A stretch of 64,000 bases of DNA, from positions 1,364,001 through 1,428,000 of the forward strand of contig NZ_CP031728.1 in assembly GCF_008806975.1 (NCBI RefSeq). The letters are read 5' to 3'. Both the position numbers and the translations under genes were made by a program. Of this stretch, positions 1-11,927 are shown piece by piece (positions within the stretch are counted from its first letter, which is position 1; each line of letters opens with the position of its first letter). Under the pieces are notes generated by a model. That model did not search any database. It worked only from the letters and a program-made list of their open reading frames with translations, and was not told the DNA's origin. Origin of the DNA: Cellvibrio sp. KY-GH-1. GTDB lineage: Bacteria > Pseudomonadota > Gammaproteobacteria > Pseudomonadales > Cellvibrionaceae.

Positions 1-1394
1 ACACCCAACCAAACAATCAGCACTGCCATCAACACTACCAAGAGTACGCTGGAACGACTTATCGCTACTTGATCAGCGTTTGAGTTAGGTTCACGCGAAA
101 ATAACGAAATCATCAATCGCAGGTAGTAATACAAACCTACCCCACTCCCCACAACCAAAGCCGCCAGCAATACCCAACTGCTGGCATTAACCGCCGTCAT
201 GAATACGTAGAACTTACCGATAAAACCGGTGGTAAGCGGAATCCCTGCCAGGGAAAGCATGACAAACACCATGGCAGCGCCAAGGTAAGGGTTGCGCCAG
301 AAAAGGCCGCGGAAATTGGCGATATTTTCGCCATCACCTGCATCAGCCGCACGCGACATGGCGCTGATGGCACCGAACGCGCCTAAGGTTGTAACCACAT
401 AAGCTAAGAGATACACATTGACGGTTTGCACATCTACAGTAACGCCAGCTGCAAGGGGTATAAATAGATAACCCATATGCGCAATAGACGAATAGGCAAG
501 CATGCGTTTTACGTTATCCTGGGTCAGCGCAAGCAAGTTACCCACCACAATGGACAGCACCAAAATAGCGATAAACACCGGCTGCAAGAAATGGGTAAGC
601 TCAACCGGTGCTTGCACCAGCAACCGAATCAATACCGCTAAAACCGCAACTTTGCTTACTGTCGCCAGAAGCGCACCGACGGGCGCAGGCGCACCTTGAT
701 AAACATCTGGAGTCCACAAATGGAAAGGAGCCAATGACAGCTTGAAACACATAGCGATCGCAATCATTGCGACACCAAAACCCGCCAGATAGGAATCAGC
801 AACGAGCACTGACTTGCTCAACCCCACCAGCGATAACGTGCCCACTTGTGCATAAACCAATGCCATACCAAACAACATAAATGCCGATGCGGCAGCGGAA
901 AGAATTAAATATTTAACGCCAGCTTCAAGCGCGCGATTGCGTTCGTAGTTATAAGCCACCATGCCGTAGACAGGTACAGACAATAATTCAAGGCCAATAA
1001 AAAACGATGCCATGTGACTACTGGCCACTAACACCAATCCACCAATGACGGCAATTAATAACAACAGATAAACTTCTTCGCGATTGCCCGAATACACCAG
1101 TAAAAAATTGCGTAAGAAAAATGCGCAAACCAATCCAGCAAATAGCATTAGCAACGTATAAAAATAAGCGGTGTTATCAAATAACAACAAACCGGTAACG
1201 GGTGTTGGAACTGAATCGGCAAACGCAGGCGTAAATTGCAGTGATAACAAACTTAATAGAAAGCCGGCAACGGTGATCCAGAAACTAATGGCATGATCAC
1301 GTTTAATCGCAATGGCCAACATCAAGATCACAGTTGTAAAACTTAATACAACAATCGGAAGCAGCGGTAAAAAGGTAGCGGCAGTAAAATTCAT
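1..1394 (-). CDS. nuoN: NADH-quinone oxidoreductase subunit N, 3' end beyond window
   Basis: Antiporter-like membrane subunit of complex I, one of three that couple quinone reduction to proton translocation in the inner membrane. The frame opens with ATG at 1394, 7 nt after the nuoM stop, and stays open to position 1, so about 464 residues are visible and the C-terminus is missing. The protein starts MNFTAATFLPLLPIVV and is a run of hydrophobic helices. The family signature LSLAPFHLWTPDVYQGAP is readable near residue 225, followed by a KRMLAYSSIAHMGY segment like those of NuoL and NuoM. It is the last gene of the nuo operon. The identification is secure; only the length is unknown. Confidence 0.95.
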   Translation of the reverse strand, partial: MNFTAATFLPLLPIVVLSFTTVILMLAIAIKRDHAISFWITVAGFLLSLLSLQFTPAFADSVPTPVTGLLLFDNTAYFYTLLMLFAGLVCAFFLRNFLLVYSGNREEVYLLLLIAVIGGLVLVASSHMASFFIGLELLSVPVYGMVAYNYERNRALEAGVKYLILSAAASAFMLFGMALVYAQVGTLSLVGLSKSVLVADSYLAGFGVAMIAIAMCFKLSLAPFHLWTPDVYQGAPAPVGALLATVSKVAVLAVLIRLLVQAPVELTHFLQPVFIAILVLSIVVGNLLALTQDNVKRMLAYSSIAHMGYLFIPLAAGVTVDVQTVNVYLLAYVVTTLGAFGAISAMSRAADAGDGENIANFRGLFWRNPYLGAAMVFVMLSLAGIPLTTGFIGKFYVFMTAVNASSWVLLAALVVGSGVGLYYYLRLMISLFSREPNSNADQVAISRSSVLLVVLMAVLIVWLG

Positions 1395-1401
1395 ATCAAC
1401 C

Positions 1402-2979
1402 TCAGGGAGTCACAACGGGAGACGCTGAGCCCCCAACAGGCAAAGGACCAGTCAATAATGGATTTGAAACATCTACAGGTGCGTAGGTGTGCTGGATAAA
1501 TGTCATCGCATCCACTGAAACATTTAACAAAGGTTGTGGATAGAAGCCTATCGCCAACAATACTACTGCCAGTGAAACAACCAACGTTAACTCCCTCGCA
1601 GAAAGATCAACGCCCTTTCCCTCTGTGGCAGACTTTCCGAACAAAGTACGATGAATCAAAATCAATGAATAGACACCAGCCAACACCAGACTTGCGGTTG
1701 CAACAATGGTAAGCACTGGAACGACTTTAAAGGCGCCCACCAAAATCAGGAACTCACCAACAAAGTTCGCGGTACCTGGAATACCTAACAAGGCCGCCGC
1801 AAAAAACATTAACAAGGCGGGCAAGTAACTGTAATTCGCCCAGAGGCCGCCCATCTTGCGCATATCGTAAGTGCCGAGACGTTCATGCAATTGACCCGCA
1901 AGTACAAACAAACCACCGGCACACAAACCGTGAGCGAGCATTTGAATCGCAAGCCCTTGCAGGGTTAGCAAATTGCCGGAATAAATACCGATTAATACAA
2001 AGCCCATGTGCGAAATACTGGTATATGCAATCAGGCGTTTAATATCGGTTTGCACAAAAGCGAGGAAAGCACCGTAGAAAATACCAAATACACCCAGCAG
2101 CATCGCTGCATTGGCAAACTCTTGTGAAGCATCAGGAAAAAACGGCAAGGTGAAACGCAACATGCCATAGCCTGCAGTCTTTAACAGAATACCGGCGAGA
2201 TCCACACTACCGGCGGTAGGTGCTTCGGCGTGCGCATCTGGCAACCAGGAATGCACAGGAACAATGGGCAGCTTCACCGCAAAACCGACAAAGAAGCACA
2301 TCATTAAAATAAATTGTAATTCTGGTGTGATTAGTTTGTGTACGCCCAGCAAGGTTTCGTAATCAAAACTTAATTGTTGGGTTGCTTTGTAATTCACCAA
2401 CACGAGCGCGAGGATTCCCACCAACATAATCAGTCCACCCACTTGGGTGTAAATGAAAAATTTAGTAGCAGCTTGCACGCGCAATTGTTTGTTCTCGCTC
2501 GCACGTCCCCAGAGTGAAATCAGGAAATACACCGGGATCAGCATTAGCTCCCAAAAAAAGAAAAACAACATCATATCCAGCGCAAGGAATACGCCGAGTA
2601 CGCCAGCAAGGCTCCACAATAAATTCATGTGGAAGGCACCAACATTGGTGTTGATTTCTTTCCAGGAACAGCCAACAGCGATAACACCTAGCAAGCCGGT
2701 GAGTAAAATCATCACCAGCGATAAGCCATCCAGCGCAAAATGAACACTCACACCGATAATTGGAATCCAGGAATATTGTTCTTCTGCTTGCCAATTCAAA
2801 CCAGTGGTAGCAGTTGCACCGGAATAATCACCCGCGAGCCAAAAATTAACGCCAATGGCTAATACGAGGGACATACAAATCAAGGCAATCCAACGCGGAA
2901 TGCCGGCACCTAATCGCTCGCCTTGCCAACACAAAAGTCCGCCAACAAACGGGATTAGGATGAGTGCCGAAAGAGTCAT
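1402..2979 (-). CDS. nuoM: NADH-quinone oxidoreductase subunit M
   Basis: Antiporter-like proton-pumping subunit of complex I, 525 residues, close to the usual 500-510. It is almost entirely transmembrane helices. The channel signature KLPIVPVHSWLPDAHAEAP carries the conserved lysine and the HAEAP loop typical of NuoM. A second signature, TDIKRLIAYTSISHMGF, follows in the C-terminal half. The gene lies 15 nt after nuoL and 7 nt before nuoN, so it is clearly co-transcribed. The C-terminal tail of about 25 residues (after FIQHTYAPVDV) is Pro/Gly/Ser-rich and extends slightly beyond the last helix. No missing residues were noticed. Confidence 0.97.
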   Translation of the reverse strand: MTLSALILIPFVGGLLCWQGERLGAGIPRWIALICMSLVLAIGVNFWLAGDYSGATATTGLNWQAEEQYSWIPIIGVSVHFALDGLSLVMILLTGLLGVIAVGCSWKEINTNVGAFHMNLLWSLAGVLGVFLALDMMLFFFFWELMLIPVYFLISLWGRASENKQLRVQAATKFFIYTQVGGLIMLVGILALVLVNYKATQQLSFDYETLLGVHKLITPELQFILMMCFFVGFAVKLPIVPVHSWLPDAHAEAPTAGSVDLAGILLKTAGYGMLRFTLPFFPDASQEFANAAMLLGVFGIFYGAFLAFVQTDIKRLIAYTSISHMGFVLIGIYSGNLLTLQGLAIQMLAHGLCAGGLFVLAGQLHERLGTYDMRKMGGLWANYSYLPALLMFFAAALLGIPGTANFVGEFLILVGAFKVVPVLTIVATASLVLAGVYSLILIHRTLFGKSATEGKGVDLSARELTLVVSLAVVLLAIGFYPQPLLNVSVDAMTFIQHTYAPVDVSNPLLTGPLPVGGSASPVVTP

Positions 2980-2994
2980 GGTCTGGCCTATCCT

Positions 2995-4860
2995 TTACTG
3001 GTTAAAAGAAATCTGTAAATACAGGGCGGCGCCCAATACCAGCACAGCACCCAGGGCCATACTGGTTGCATACCAACGCACGCGACCAGTTTCAGTAGCA
3101 CTCATGGCACTATTACCCATTTTTGCGAGCGGCTGGATCAAGCCAAATATTTTTGCAATCGCATCGTGGCGATTTAATTGCGCGACCAATAAATAGGGCT
3201 TCACAAACACCCAGTCATACAACCAGTCGAAACCACAACCATCGCGGAATACCGGTGACAGCAAACGACCGATCGCACTTTCTGCAATCACTTTTGCCGG
3301 GCGACGCTCACCCCAAAAGAAAATAGCAGCCAACGCCAAACCGATAATGCCGGTACCAATCGCCAATAATTCAACATGGTGTTTTGCTTCTTCAGAGGCA
3401 GAAGTAACAAATGCGGGCAACACGCCTTCGAGCGGTTGATGAATCCAGGCACCAATAAATGTGGACAACACCAACAACACGCCCAGAGGCAACCAGTAGG
3501 AAACACCCTCAATATGATGCGCGTGAGTTTTTTCTTCACCGTGAAAAACAATAAAGATTAAGCGAAAGGTATAGATCGATGTGAAGAGCGCACCCACCAA
3601 ACCTGCCCAGAATAAATTGGTATGACCGCTGGCATAGACTTGCCACAAAATCGCATCTTTACTGTAGAAACCTACGGTGAGGAATGGGAAGGCTACCAGA
3701 GCACCGCCACCAATCAGGAAGCAAGCATACACAAACGGAATTTTTTTCCAGAGCCCGCCCATTTTGAAAATATTTTGCTCATGATGACAGGCAATAATCA
3801 CCGCACCCGCTGACAGGAACAATAAGGCTTTAAAGAAAGCGTGAGTCATCAAATGAAAAATTGCTGCATCCCAAGCACTGACCCCCAAGGCCAAAAACAT
3901 ATAGCCAATCTGGCTCATGGTGGAGTAAGCCAACACACGTTTGATATCGGTTTGCACCAATGCAGAGAAGCCAGCAATCAACAAAGTGATTGCGCCCACT
4001 ACGCCCACCAGCAACAAAATATCCGGCGCTAATTCAAATACGCCATGCGTACGCGCAATTAAATAAACACCTGCAGTCACCATCGTAGCAGCGTGGATCA
4101 ACGCAGAAACCGGTGTGGGGCCGGCCATCGCATCCGCCAACCAGGTTTGCAGCGGCAACTGTGCCGATTTACCTACCGCACCCCCTAATAACATCAATGC
4201 AGCAGCAATCACTAAAGGATCATTCTCTGCCCATTTTTGCGGAGCAAGCTCCAGAATTTCCCGAATATTTAAGGTGCCGAGCTGTTGGAAAATAATAAAA
4301 ATACCAATCGCCATAAACACGTCACCCACTCGGGTCACGGTAAATGCCTTGATTGCTGCTTCGCCGTTGGCGCGATCAAAATAGTAAAAACCAATCAGCA
4401 AATAACTACACAGACCCACGCCTTCCCAACCAAGGTACAGAAGCGCGAGGTTATCGCCCAACACCAGCAACACCATGCTGGCCACAAACAAATTCATGTA
4501 AGAAAAAAAGCGCTCGTAGCCAGTTTCGCCACGCATATACCAAGAGGCAAATAAGTGGATAAAAAAGCCAACGCCGGTAATGACACCGAGCATGGTTAGC
4601 GACAATCCATCCAGGTGCAAACCGAAGCTCGCATTAAAATTGCCAACCTGCATCCAGGTCCAGAGTTGCTGAACGTAATGACCACCCTGCTCTACGTGAT
4701 TTAAAAAATCCACACCCACATAAATAGTGGTGAGCGCCGACAAGCCCACGGAGCCCACTCCAATAATTGCGGCAAGATTTTCAGCAAGGCGCGCGCGCAA
4801 GGTGGCAAGTAATAAAAAACCTATAGCGGGAAACAGGAATGTTAAGAAGAGAAGATTCAT
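2995..4860 (-). CDS. nuoL: NADH-quinone oxidoreductase subunit L
   Basis: Largest antiporter-like subunit of complex I, 621 residues, the normal size. The proton-channel signature [20 protein letters not shown] with the following [11 protein letters not shown] helix is intact. The C-terminal part contains the hydrophilic stretch and final helix ([13 protein letters not shown]) expected for the long lateral helix that lies along NuoM and NuoN. The start ATG at 4860 overlaps the end of nuoK by 4 nt (ATGA type), which indicates translational coupling. It sits in the canonical K-L-M-N order. Confidence 0.97.
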   Translation of the reverse strand: MNLLFLTFLFPAIGFLLLATLRARLAENLAAIIGVGSVGLSALTTIYVGVDFLNHVEQGGHYVQQLWTWMQVGNFNASFGLHLDGLSLTMLGVITGVGFFIHLFASWYMRGETGYERFFSYMNLFVASMVLLVLGDNLALLYLGWEGVGLCSYLLIGFYYFDRANGEAAIKAFTVTRVGDVFMAIGIFIIFQQLGTLNIREILELAPQKWAENDPLVIAAALMLLGGAVGKSAQLPLQTWLADAMAGPTPVSALIHAATMVTAGVYLIARTHGVFELAPDILLLVGVVGAITLLIAGFSALVQTDIKRVLAYSTMSQIGYMFLALGVSAWDAAIFHLMTHAFFKALLFLSAGAVIIACHHEQNIFKMGGLWKKIPFVYACFLIGGGALVAFPFLTVGFYSKDAILWQVYASGHTNLFWAGLVGALFTSIYTFRLIFIVFHGEEKTHAHHIEGVSYWLPLGVLLVLSTFIGAWIHQPLEGVLPAFVTSASEEAKHHVELLAIGTGIIGLALAAIFFWGERRPAKVIAESAIGRLLSPVFRDGCGFDWLYDWVFVKPYLLVAQLNRHDAIAKIFGLIQPLAKMGNSAMSATETGRVRWYATSMALGAVLVLGAALYLQISFNQ

Positions 4861-5165
4861 CCGCGCATCTCACTTGCTGCATCAATGTCCAGAGAATGAT
4901 GACGACGGTAAAACTGCAACACTATCGCCAAACCAATGCTCGCCTCAGCGGCAGCCAGGGTTAACACCAGAATAAACATCACCTGGCCATCCGGTTGCCC
5001 CCAACGGCTACCCGCCACCACAAATGCCAGTGCAGCGGCATTCATCATGACTTCAAGGCACATCAACAAAAATAAAATGTTGCGGCGCACCATTACCCCG
5101 GCTAGCCCCAAGACAAAGAGCACAGCAGCAACTGCCAGGCCCTGCTCCATAGGTATTGCTATCAT
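4857..5165 (-). CDS. nuoK: NADH-quinone oxidoreductase subunit K
   Basis: Small membrane subunit of complex I (102 residues, three helices) that forms part of the proton path between the quinone site and the antiporter subunits. Two buried glutamates that are conserved in the family are visible, in [11 protein letters not shown] and [11 protein letters not shown]. It starts [17 protein letters not shown]; the internal Met at residue 6 is a possible alternative start. It overlaps nuoL by 4 nt and is separated from nuoJ by an 80-nt gap, the longest spacer in the J-N half of the operon. Confidence 0.95.
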   Translation of the reverse strand: MIAIPMEQGLAVAAVLFVLGLAGVMVRRNILFLLMCLEVMMNAAALAFVVAGSRWGQPDGQVMFILVLTLAAAEASIGLAIVLQFYRRHHSLDIDAASEMRG

Positions 5166-5245
5166 CTACGCACACCTTTCTTCACTGAGCGCCAAAGCGC
5201 TTTATATATTTAAAATTTTTAGCAAAACGGTTTATTGCGCGGCGA

Positions 5246-5746
5246 TTAATTTTCCTGATCGTCGCGTCTACCCAAGTGGTAGGCCGCAACCAACGCCGCT
5301 AATAACAGCAATGACGCCAATTCCACGACCAACAAATAAGGGCCGAACAAAGAGATGCCCACTTGTTTAGCATCAACGAGAGTATGGCCCGCTTGATGCC
5401 ATTGACCGTGATGAAGGAGATAAAGCATTTCGGCAATCAAGGCGATTGAAAAAATTGCAGGCCAAATCCAGGTTTTTGGTGTTAGCCATTGACGCTCTTG
5501 CACTGCCGCGGCAGGGCCTATGTTGAGCATCATCACCACAAACACAAACAACACCATAATGGCGCCTGCGTAAACAATAACTTCCAATGCTCCAGCAAAC
5601 GGCGCACCCAGCATGAAAAAAATTACAGCCACTGAAAGCAGTGACACAATCAAATTCAAAAGCGCATGAATTGGATTGGTATTGGTAACTACCCGCAGCG
5701 TAGAAAAAATCGCGATGGCAGCGGCTATGTAAAATAAAATTTCCAT
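5246..5746 (-). CDS. nuoJ: NADH-quinone oxidoreductase subunit J
   Basis: Membrane subunit of complex I, 166 residues, with five predicted hydrophobic helices as in NuoJ/ND6. The conserved helix APFAGALEVIVYAGAIMVLF, whose pi-bulge region is linked to quinone-coupled movement, is clear near residues 48-67. The C-terminus ends with a short charged tail, LGRRDDQEN. It lies 25 nt after nuoI and is followed by an 80-nt spacer before nuoK. That spacer contains a small AGCGC/GCGCT hairpin with no U-tract on the coding strand, so it is unlikely to end transcription. Confidence 0.95.
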   Translation of the reverse strand: MEILFYIAAAIAIFSTLRVVTNTNPIHALLNLIVSLLSVAVIFFMLGAPFAGALEVIVYAGAIMVLFVFVVMMLNIGPAAAVQERQWLTPKTWIWPAIFSIALIAEMLYLLHHGQWHQAGHTLVDAKQVGISLFGPYLLVVELASLLLLAALVAAYHLGRRDDQEN

Positions 5747-5771
5747 TCACTTATTCTCAGCAATAGGCGGC

Positions 5772-6320
5772 TTAAGGTAGCAAGCTCTTTACATCGACCG
5801 GTTGGCTTTCATTTTGCGCCGCACCTTTTGGTTTACCCGCAATTGACATACCCGATACACGGTAGAAGTTGTAATCCGGATTTTTACCTGGACCGGAAAT
5901 CAGCAAATGCTCTTTTTCATATACCAGGTTCTGGCGATTGTATTCCGCCATTTCAAAATCTGGCGTCAGCTGGATAGCCGTTGTCGGGCAGGCTTCTTCG
6001 CACATACCGCAAAAAATGCAACGTGAAAAGTTGATACGGAAAAATTCGGGGTACCAACGGCCATCCTCGGTTTCAGCTTTTTGCAGCGAAATACAGCCCA
6101 CCGGGCAAGCAACCGCACAGAGGTTACAGGCCACACAACGCTCTTCACCATCTGGATCGCGAGTCAAGACAATACGGCCGCGATAGCGTGGTGGCAGATA
6201 AACTTTTTCTTCCGGATACTGGATGGTGTCACGTTTGCGAAAGCCGTGACTGAACACCATTAATAAACTGCGAACCTGAGTACCCGCACCGGAAACCAAT
6301 GACACTATTCTTTTAACCAT
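5772..6320 (-). CDS. nuoI: NADH-quinone oxidoreductase subunit I (2 x 4Fe-4S)
   Basis: Peripheral-arm subunit carrying clusters N6a and N6b, which pass electrons towards NuoB. Two ferredoxin-type motifs are intact: C62-x2-C65-x2-C68-x3-C72 ([11 protein letters not shown]) and C101-x2-C104-x2-C107-x3-C111 ([11 protein letters not shown]). It has 182 residues, with a family-typical N-terminal amphipathic region ([20 protein letters not shown]). It starts 7 nt after nuoH. The C-terminal 20 residues are a Gly/Lys/Gln-rich tail of no obvious function. Confidence 0.97.
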   Translation of the reverse strand: MVKRIVSLVSGAGTQVRSLLMVFSHGFRKRDTIQYPEEKVYLPPRYRGRIVLTRDPDGEERCVACNLCAVACPVGCISLQKAETEDGRWYPEFFRINFSRCIFCGMCEEACPTTAIQLTPDFEMAEYNRQNLVYEKEHLLISGPGKNPDYNFYRVSGMSIAGKPKGAAQNESQPVDVKSLLP

Positions 6321-6327
6321 AATTACC

Positions 6328-7326
6328 TCAGGCAGCCGGAGTATTCAGCAGCACCACCGCTGCAGTGACTAACAGGTTTACCAACGTCAGTGGCAAACAC
6401 ACCAGCCAGCTGAACTTCATAACGTGGTCATAACGCGGACGCATTAAAGAACCACGAACAAGTACGAACAACATGATGAAGAAACAGGTTTTCAACGCGA
6501 ACCAGATAAACGCAGGAATAAATTCCAGGTAAGGTAATGGCTGCCAACCACCGAAGAACAGAGTCACGATCATGGCCGAAACCAACACCACGCCAATGTA
6601 TTCCGCCACGAAAAACATGCCCCACTTCATACCGGAATATTCAATGTGATAACCATCCGCCAATTCTTGCTCTGCTTCGGGTTGGTCAAATGGATGACGG
6701 TGAGTGACGGCAATACCGGCAATCATAAATGTACAGAAGCCGAAAATTTGCGGGACTATATTCCACAAGCCGGTTTGCGCTTCCACAATCTCGCGCAAAT
6801 TAAAACTACCGGCTTGCACCACCACACCCATTAACGCCAACCCCATAAACACTTCGTAACTCAGTGTTTGTGCAGCCGCGCGCAAACCACCGAGCAATGA
6901 ATATTTATTGTTGGATGACCAGGCTGCAAACATCACTGAATACACCGCAAGACCCGCCATGCCGAAAAAAAACAGCAGACCGATATTTAAATCAATAACA
7001 CCCCAAGTCGGCGTAATGGGAACGACGGCCATGGAAAGTAAAATGGTTCCCATTGCAATCGCCGGTGCAAGGCGAAAAGTGAATTTATCGGCGAAGGGCG
7101 GCGTCCAGTCTTCTTTGAAAAACATTTTGAACATGTCCGCCACAATCTGGAACATCCCGTAAGGGCCAACACGGTTTGGTCCGTAGCGATCTTGCCACCA
7201 AGCCAACAATTTACGCTCAATCAAACTGAGATAAGCGGCAATCAATACCGTGGCAAATAGAATGACCAGACCTTGAAAGACAGTGAAAAAGATATGGCCG
7301 AGCTCTGGCGTAATCCACGAAAACAT
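6328..7326 (-). CDS. nuoH: NADH-quinone oxidoreductase subunit H
   Basis: Membrane subunit of complex I that helps form the quinone chamber and links the peripheral arm to the pump module. It has 332 residues and eight or so hydrophobic helices. Family signatures are present: [20 protein letters not shown] near residue 30, and the acidic loop [20 protein letters not shown]. The ATG overlaps the nuoG stop by one base (TAATG), a tight coupling, and nuoI follows after 7 nt. Confidence 0.97.
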   Translation of the reverse strand: MFSWITPELGHIFFTVFQGLVILFATVLIAAYLSLIERKLLAWWQDRYGPNRVGPYGMFQIVADMFKMFFKEDWTPPFADKFTFRLAPAIAMGTILLSMAVVPITPTWGVIDLNIGLLFFFGMAGLAVYSVMFAAWSSNNKYSLLGGLRAAAQTLSYEVFMGLALMGVVVQAGSFNLREIVEAQTGLWNIVPQIFGFCTFMIAGIAVTHRHPFDQPEAEQELADGYHIEYSGMKWGMFFVAEYIGVVLVSAMIVTLFFGGWQPLPYLEFIPAFIWFALKTCFFIMLFVLVRGSLMRPRYDHVMKFSWLVCLPLTLVNLLVTAAVVLLNTPAA

Positions 7327-10052
7327 TACACAGCCTCCTGCATGATTTGCGCCCAGTTTTCACCGGCAAAGGCAGGGATACCGTCAAGCCCTACTGGCAA
7401 ACCTACACAACCTTGCGCGAGTTCAGCGCTGATTCTTACCGGCAAGCGCAGGTTTTTATTCAACGCGCGCACAATCACCGTTGAGTTTGCTTTTGCGCCC
7501 AATTGCGCTGCGTCTGCTGCTGAAATAGCAACGTAGGCAGAAGGAATTCGCTCTTGCACAACGGACGCACGCGAGGACAACTCTTCGCTGCCAAACAAGT
7601 GATACAACGGCACAACACGCAATTTAGTTGCTGAAGCAACAAACGCCGCAGGAATCGCCGTGAAATAATTCAGAGATACCTGCGCATTCGCTTCAATTAA
7701 ACGTTCGCCGGCATCACCTTTTAATGACTGCCCCCCCACTTCATCCTGGAACTTATTCCAGGCTTGCGGTGAGTTCCAACCCGGGGACCATGCAAATGCC
7801 ATCAGCGACGCAGGGTTTTCCTGGCCGACATAACCTTCCATTGAGTGTGCTAATGGTGAATCAGGATCTTGCGATGCGCGCGGTTCATGTACGCTGATAT
7901 TTGCACGCATCGCCGTACGGCCAGAATAGCGGCGCGGTTCACGCGCTAATTTCAGGCCTTTAATACGGAAGCTTGAATGTGGTGCTGCTGCGCGAATACC
8001 GGCAAGCTCTGGTTCGCATGCAATACAGGCTTCAATCACATCATCCAATTGTTTCCAGGTAAATTCTTTGCCATCAATACCGGTGTGAATCGCGTGGAGC
8101 CAACGCCAGTTATCGCGCACCTGCACCGTGTTGTCATAAAACGCCGGGTCATACACCTGGAAGAAACGTTGCGCACGACCCTCGTTATTAATCAGCGTGC
8201 CTTCGGTTTCTGCAAAGCTCGCACCTGCCAACAACAAACTGGCTTTGTCTGATGTTGCAGTGGCTTGGTGATCCAGCACAATGACGGTTTTTGCGGCAGC
8301 CAATGCAGCATCAACAACGTCCGCAGATGCACGGCGATACAAATCATTTTCCACAATCACTACGGCATCCGCTGCGCCGGTTCTTAACGCTGTGAGTGCA
8401 TCATCGAGAGAATGTCCGCCCAAATAGGCCAAGCCCAAGCTGTTAGCCTCAGGTACTACCAAACTGATTGCTGGATTTTTTTCACGCGCCTTCAATGCCA
8501 GTGAAATATTTGCAGCCGCTTGAATAACGGCTTCAGAACCCGCAGAAGTTCCTGAGACAACCAACGGCGCTTTAGCAGCAAGCAATACATTGGCAATTGA
8601 TAGCGCAAGTGCATATTCGCTGTCAGATAAATCAGTGACCGCCGGCGCACTGGTATCAATGAAATGCGCTACCGCATAGCCAAGGCGTGCAATCGCCTCC
8701 GGACTCGCGCGATAAGTCTCACTGGCCACATCATCCAAACGCGTTTCATCCGCACTTGCAATAATTAATGGGTAACGATGATGCTGGCCGATATTTTTCA
8801 CCGCTTCTGCCATCCACTCAGAGACACGCTTTTCGGCCGCCATCTCATAAGTTTTGCCTTTTACTGCCTGACGCAGGGCCAGTGCAATACGCGGAGCGGT
8901 TTGGGTTAAATCTTCACCCAATACAAAAATTGCATCGCGTTTTTCCAATTCGCGCAATGCCAATGTCGGCACGCCGGAGTTTTGCAAAATATCCAGCACC
9001 AGATTTACTTGCGCATGTTCGCTAGCGTTAACGCCACTATAGAAATTGCCCTCGCCCACCAAGTTGCGCAATGCAAAATTGGATTCAACACTCGCTCTAG
9101 GGGAACCAATACCAATTACGCGTTGCGATTTTTTGAGAGAATCAATCGCCCAATCTAGCGCGTGATCGATTGTAGTAGTTTCCAAACCGATTACGGTGCG
9201 CAACAGAGAATGACGCGGACGATTTTTATCATTAACAAAACCGTAACCAAAACGGCCGCGATCGCACAGGAAATAGTGATTTACTGAACCGTTGTAGCGG
9301 TTCTCAATACGGCGCAATTCACCGTAGCGCTCACCGGGGCTGATATTGCAACCCACCGAACAACCCTGACAAATACTGGGTGCGAATTGCATATCCCATT
9401 TGCGGTTGTAACGCTCAGAGTGGGTTTTGTCGGTGAACACACCGGTGGGGCACACTTCTACCAGGTTGCCAGAAAATTCGCTTTCCAATGTGCCGTCTTC
9501 AACGCGACCGAAATACACATTATCGTGCGCGCCATACACACCTAAATCAGTACCATCCGCGTAGTCGTTGTAATAACGCACACAGCGATAGCAGCCAATA
9601 CAGCGATTCATTTCGTGGCTGATAAAGGGTCCGAGATCCTGATTTAAATGGGTGCGCTTGGTGAAATCGTAACGGCGACTGTCATGGCCGACCATCACGG
9701 TCATATCTTGCAGATGGCAGTGACCACCCTCTTCACATACAGGGCAATCGTGTGGATGATTGGTCATCAACCATTCCACCACACTCGCGCGAAATTCTTT
9801 TGCTTCTTCATCGTCGATGGAAATAAAGGTGTTGTCAGTCGCGGGTGTCATGCACGACATCACCAAACGACCGCGCTTATCATCGGCATTTGCGTATTGC
9901 TTTACGGCGCATTGGCGGCAAGCACCCACACTGCCCAAGGCCGGGTGCCAGCAAAAGTATGGAATATCGAGTCCGAGCGACAAACAGGCCTGCAACAGGT
10001 TGTCTGCGCCATCAACTTCTAACTGCTTGCCATCAACATGAATGGTTGCCAT
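7326..10052 (-). CDS. nuoG: NADH-quinone oxidoreductase subunit G
   Basis: Large iron-sulfur subunit of the peripheral arm, 908 residues. Cluster ligands can be read off in order: 2Fe-2S N1b at C34, C45, C48 and C67; N5 at H101, C103, C106 and C112; N4 starting at C151, C154 and C157, completed by the downstream EVCPTG cysteine. A further set, CQGCSVGC, gives the extra cluster N7 found in a subset of bacteria including E. coli. The rest is a degenerate molybdopterin-oxidoreductase fold without cofactor function. It lies 13 nt after nuoF and overlaps nuoH by 1 nt. Confidence 0.97.
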   Translation of the reverse strand: MATIHVDGKQLEVDGADNLLQACLSLGLDIPYFCWHPALGSVGACRQCAVKQYANADDKRGRLVMSCMTPATDNTFISIDDEEAKEFRASVVEWLMTNHPHDCPVCEEGGHCHLQDMTVMVGHDSRRYDFTKRTHLNQDLGPFISHEMNRCIGCYRCVRYYNDYADGTDLGVYGAHDNVYFGRVEDGTLESEFSGNLVEVCPTGVFTDKTHSERYNRKWDMQFAPSICQGCSVGCNISPGERYGELRRIENRYNGSVNHYFLCDRGRFGYGFVNDKNRPRHSLLRTVIGLETTTIDHALDWAIDSLKKSQRVIGIGSPRASVESNFALRNLVGEGNFYSGVNASEHAQVNLVLDILQNSGVPTLALRELEKRDAIFVLGEDLTQTAPRIALALRQAVKGKTYEMAAEKRVSEWMAEAVKNIGQHHRYPLIIASADETRLDDVASETYRASPEAIARLGYAVAHFIDTSAPAVTDLSDSEYALALSIANVLLAAKAPLVVSGTSAGSEAVIQAAANISLALKAREKNPAISLVVPEANSLGLAYLGGHSLDDALTALRTGAADAVVIVENDLYRRASADVVDAALAAAKTVIVLDHQATATSDKASLLLAGASFAETEGTLINNEGRAQRFFQVYDPAFYDNTVQVRDNWRWLHAIHTGIDGKEFTWKQLDDVIEACIACEPELAGIRAAAPHSSFRIKGLKLAREPRRYSGRTAMRANISVHEPRASQDPDSPLAHSMEGYVGQENPASLMAFAWSPGWNSPQAWNKFQDEVGGQSLKGDAGERLIEANAQVSLNYFTAIPAAFVASATKLRVVPLYHLFGSEELSSRASVVQERIPSAYVAISAADAAQLGAKANSTVIVRALNKNLRLPVRISAELAQGCVGLPVGLDGIPAFAGENWAQIMQEAV

Positions 10053-10065
10053 GGAACTTACTCAC

Positions 10066-11403
10066 CTACACTGTTGCATTTTGGGCAGTCGCTGTTGCTA
10101 TGCCTTGTTCAAATTCAGAGCGGAAATATTTCAATGCGCTTTGCAATGGCTCCATAGCCCCCGGTGCATGTGCACAAAAGGTTTTACCAGGGCCTAATTG
10201 ACGCGTGAGCTGCTGCAAAATATCCAAATATTCTGCCTTGCCTTCACCGCGCTCCAGCGCGAGCAACATTTTTACCGACCAGGGCAAACCGTCGCGACAA
10301 GGCGTACACCAACCGCAAGATTCGCGCGCAAAAAATTGTTCGAGATTGCGCACTGCCGACACCATGCTCTGGGTATGATCTACCACCATTACCAAGCCTG
10401 TTCCCATACGGCTACCGGCCTTCATAATGGTGTCAAAATCCATAGCCAAATCGAGATGATCCGGTGTTAAAAAGTCAGTCGATGCACCGCCCGGTAACCA
10501 GGCTTTTAATTGCAAGCCATCGCGCATGCCGCCAGCGTGTTCGCAAATAATTTCGCGTGCAGTTGTCCCGATTGGCAATTCCCACAGGCCAGGATTTTTT
10601 ACCTTACCCGATGCGCCGTAAATTTTGGTTCCGCCATCCGGGCTTTTGCCTTGCGACAAACCTTTAAACCAATCAGCGCCCCGGTTGATAATGTGCGGAA
10701 GATTGCTCAGTGTTTCCACGTTATTAACGATTGTCGGACGGCCCCACAGACCAGCGATTTGTGGAAATGGGGGCTTCGCACGCGGATTCGCGCGGCGACC
10801 TTCCAATGAATTAATCAGTGCAGTTTCTTCACCGCAAATGTAGCGGCCAGCACCTGTGTGCACATGTAAATCCATGCTCCAGCCGGAACCTAGAATACCC
10901 GAGCTTGAAATATTAGTACCGAGATAACCAGCCGCTTCTGCTTGGGCGATAGCCGCATTTAAATTTTGTGCTGCAAGAACATATTCGCCCCGCAAAAAAA
11001 TGTACGCACGTTTTGCTTGTATAGCGAAACCGGCGATGATCATGGCTTCCACTAACTGATGCGGTAAACACTCCATCAACAAGCGATCTTTAAAAGTACC
11101 CGGCTCCATTTCATCGGCATTACACACCAGATATTTATCACCGGCATCTGGCCCCATGGGAATCAAACCCCACTTGATACCCGCAGGAAAACCCGCACCG
11201 CCACGTCCACGCAGGTTTGCATCTTTTACCACCGCTTGCACATCCTGCGGAGACATGCTGGTGAGTGCTTTACGAACCGCCTGATAACCGTCATGCGCTT
11301 CGTACTCTTTAATATCGACAATCGCTTGATTGTTGACGATGCGGTAAGTCAGCGGTTTTGTTTCCGCGAGTGCAGCATTGATTCCACCTGACGAATTCAT
11401 CAT
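10066..11403 (-). CDS. nuoF: NADH-quinone oxidoreductase subunit F (NADH/FMN binding)
   Basis: Entry point of complex I: it binds NADH and FMN and holds cluster N3. It has 445 residues. The FMN/NADH glycine-rich segment [16 protein letters not shown] is near residue 66 and the 4Fe-4S motif [12 protein letters not shown] is near residue 350; a fourth cysteine lies downstream in [10 protein letters not shown]. The frame begins ATG-ATG; the first ATG overlaps the nuoE stop by 4 nt, and either Met could be used. It forms the dehydrogenase module with nuoE and nuoG on either side. Confidence 0.97.
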   Translation of the reverse strand: MMNSSGGINAALAETKPLTYRIVNNQAIVDIKEYEAHDGYQAVRKALTSMSPQDVQAVVKDANLRGRGGAGFPAGIKWGLIPMGPDAGDKYLVCNADEMEPGTFKDRLLMECLPHQLVEAMIIAGFAIQAKRAYIFLRGEYVLAAQNLNAAIAQAEAAGYLGTNISSSGILGSGWSMDLHVHTGAGRYICGEETALINSLEGRRANPRAKPPFPQIAGLWGRPTIVNNVETLSNLPHIINRGADWFKGLSQGKSPDGGTKIYGASGKVKNPGLWELPIGTTAREIICEHAGGMRDGLQLKAWLPGGASTDFLTPDHLDLAMDFDTIMKAGSRMGTGLVMVVDHTQSMVSAVRNLEQFFARESCGWCTPCRDGLPWSVKMLLALERGEGKAEYLDILQQLTRQLGPGKTFCAHAPGAMEPLQSALKYFRSEFEQGIATATAQNATV

Positions 11404-11909
11404 AGGTATTTCTCCAGAATCGAAGGCACTTGCTCCGGGCTCACATTGAAATGGGTGTCATCATTAATCATGATCACCGGCGCTTTATCGCAGGCTCCCA
11501 AACAACAAATTGGTAACAGCGTGTAGCGATTGTCTTCAGTAGTTTGCCCGAGACCTACACCCAATTTGTTCATGATTTCGCCCTGAACCACTTCATAATC
11601 ATTCAAGTGGCAAGCGATACTGTCACACACTTTAATGACGTTGCGGCCAACCGGACGGCGGAAAATTAAACTGTAGAAAGTAGCTACGCCTTCCAAATCC
11701 GGCGCGGATATTCCAAGCAAATCTGCGACTGGCTGAATAGCGCCATCGGGCACCCAACCATGACGGCGCTGAATGACTTTTAATGCATCAATCGATGCGG
11801 CGCGCGCATCATCGTAGTGATGAATATGGTGCTCAATTTCAGCACGATCTTCATCGGCCAACACATAAGGCTCGACATTAGGACGGTTGCTATCAGTACA
11901 AATAATCAT
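11400..11909 (-). CDS. nuoE: NADH-quinone oxidoreductase subunit E (2Fe-2S)
   Basis: Thioredoxin-fold subunit with the 2Fe-2S cluster N1a, in the NADH dehydrogenase module of complex I. It has 169 residues. The four cluster ligands are in VCDSIAC and, about 40 residues later, ICCLGAC. The N-terminal helical part contains the family-typical [15 protein letters not shown]. It overlaps nuoF by 4 nt and is preceded by nuoCD after 18 nt. Confidence 0.96.
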   Translation of the reverse strand: MIICTDSNRPNVEPYVLADEDRAEIEHHIHHYDDARAASIDALKVIQRRHGWVPDGAIQPVADLLGISAPDLEGVATFYSLIFRRPVGRNVIKVCDSIACHLNDYEVVQGEIMNKLGVGLGQTTEDNRYTLLPICCLGACDKAPVIMINDDTHFNVSPEQVPSILEKYL

Positions 11910-11927
11910 AGTCGTTTACTTTGATAA

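Noticed and set aside
5186..5202. Small hairpin AGCGC/GCGCT between nuoJ and nuoK
   Set aside because: Too short, and lacks a U-tract on the coding strand; transcription must continue into nuoKLMN.
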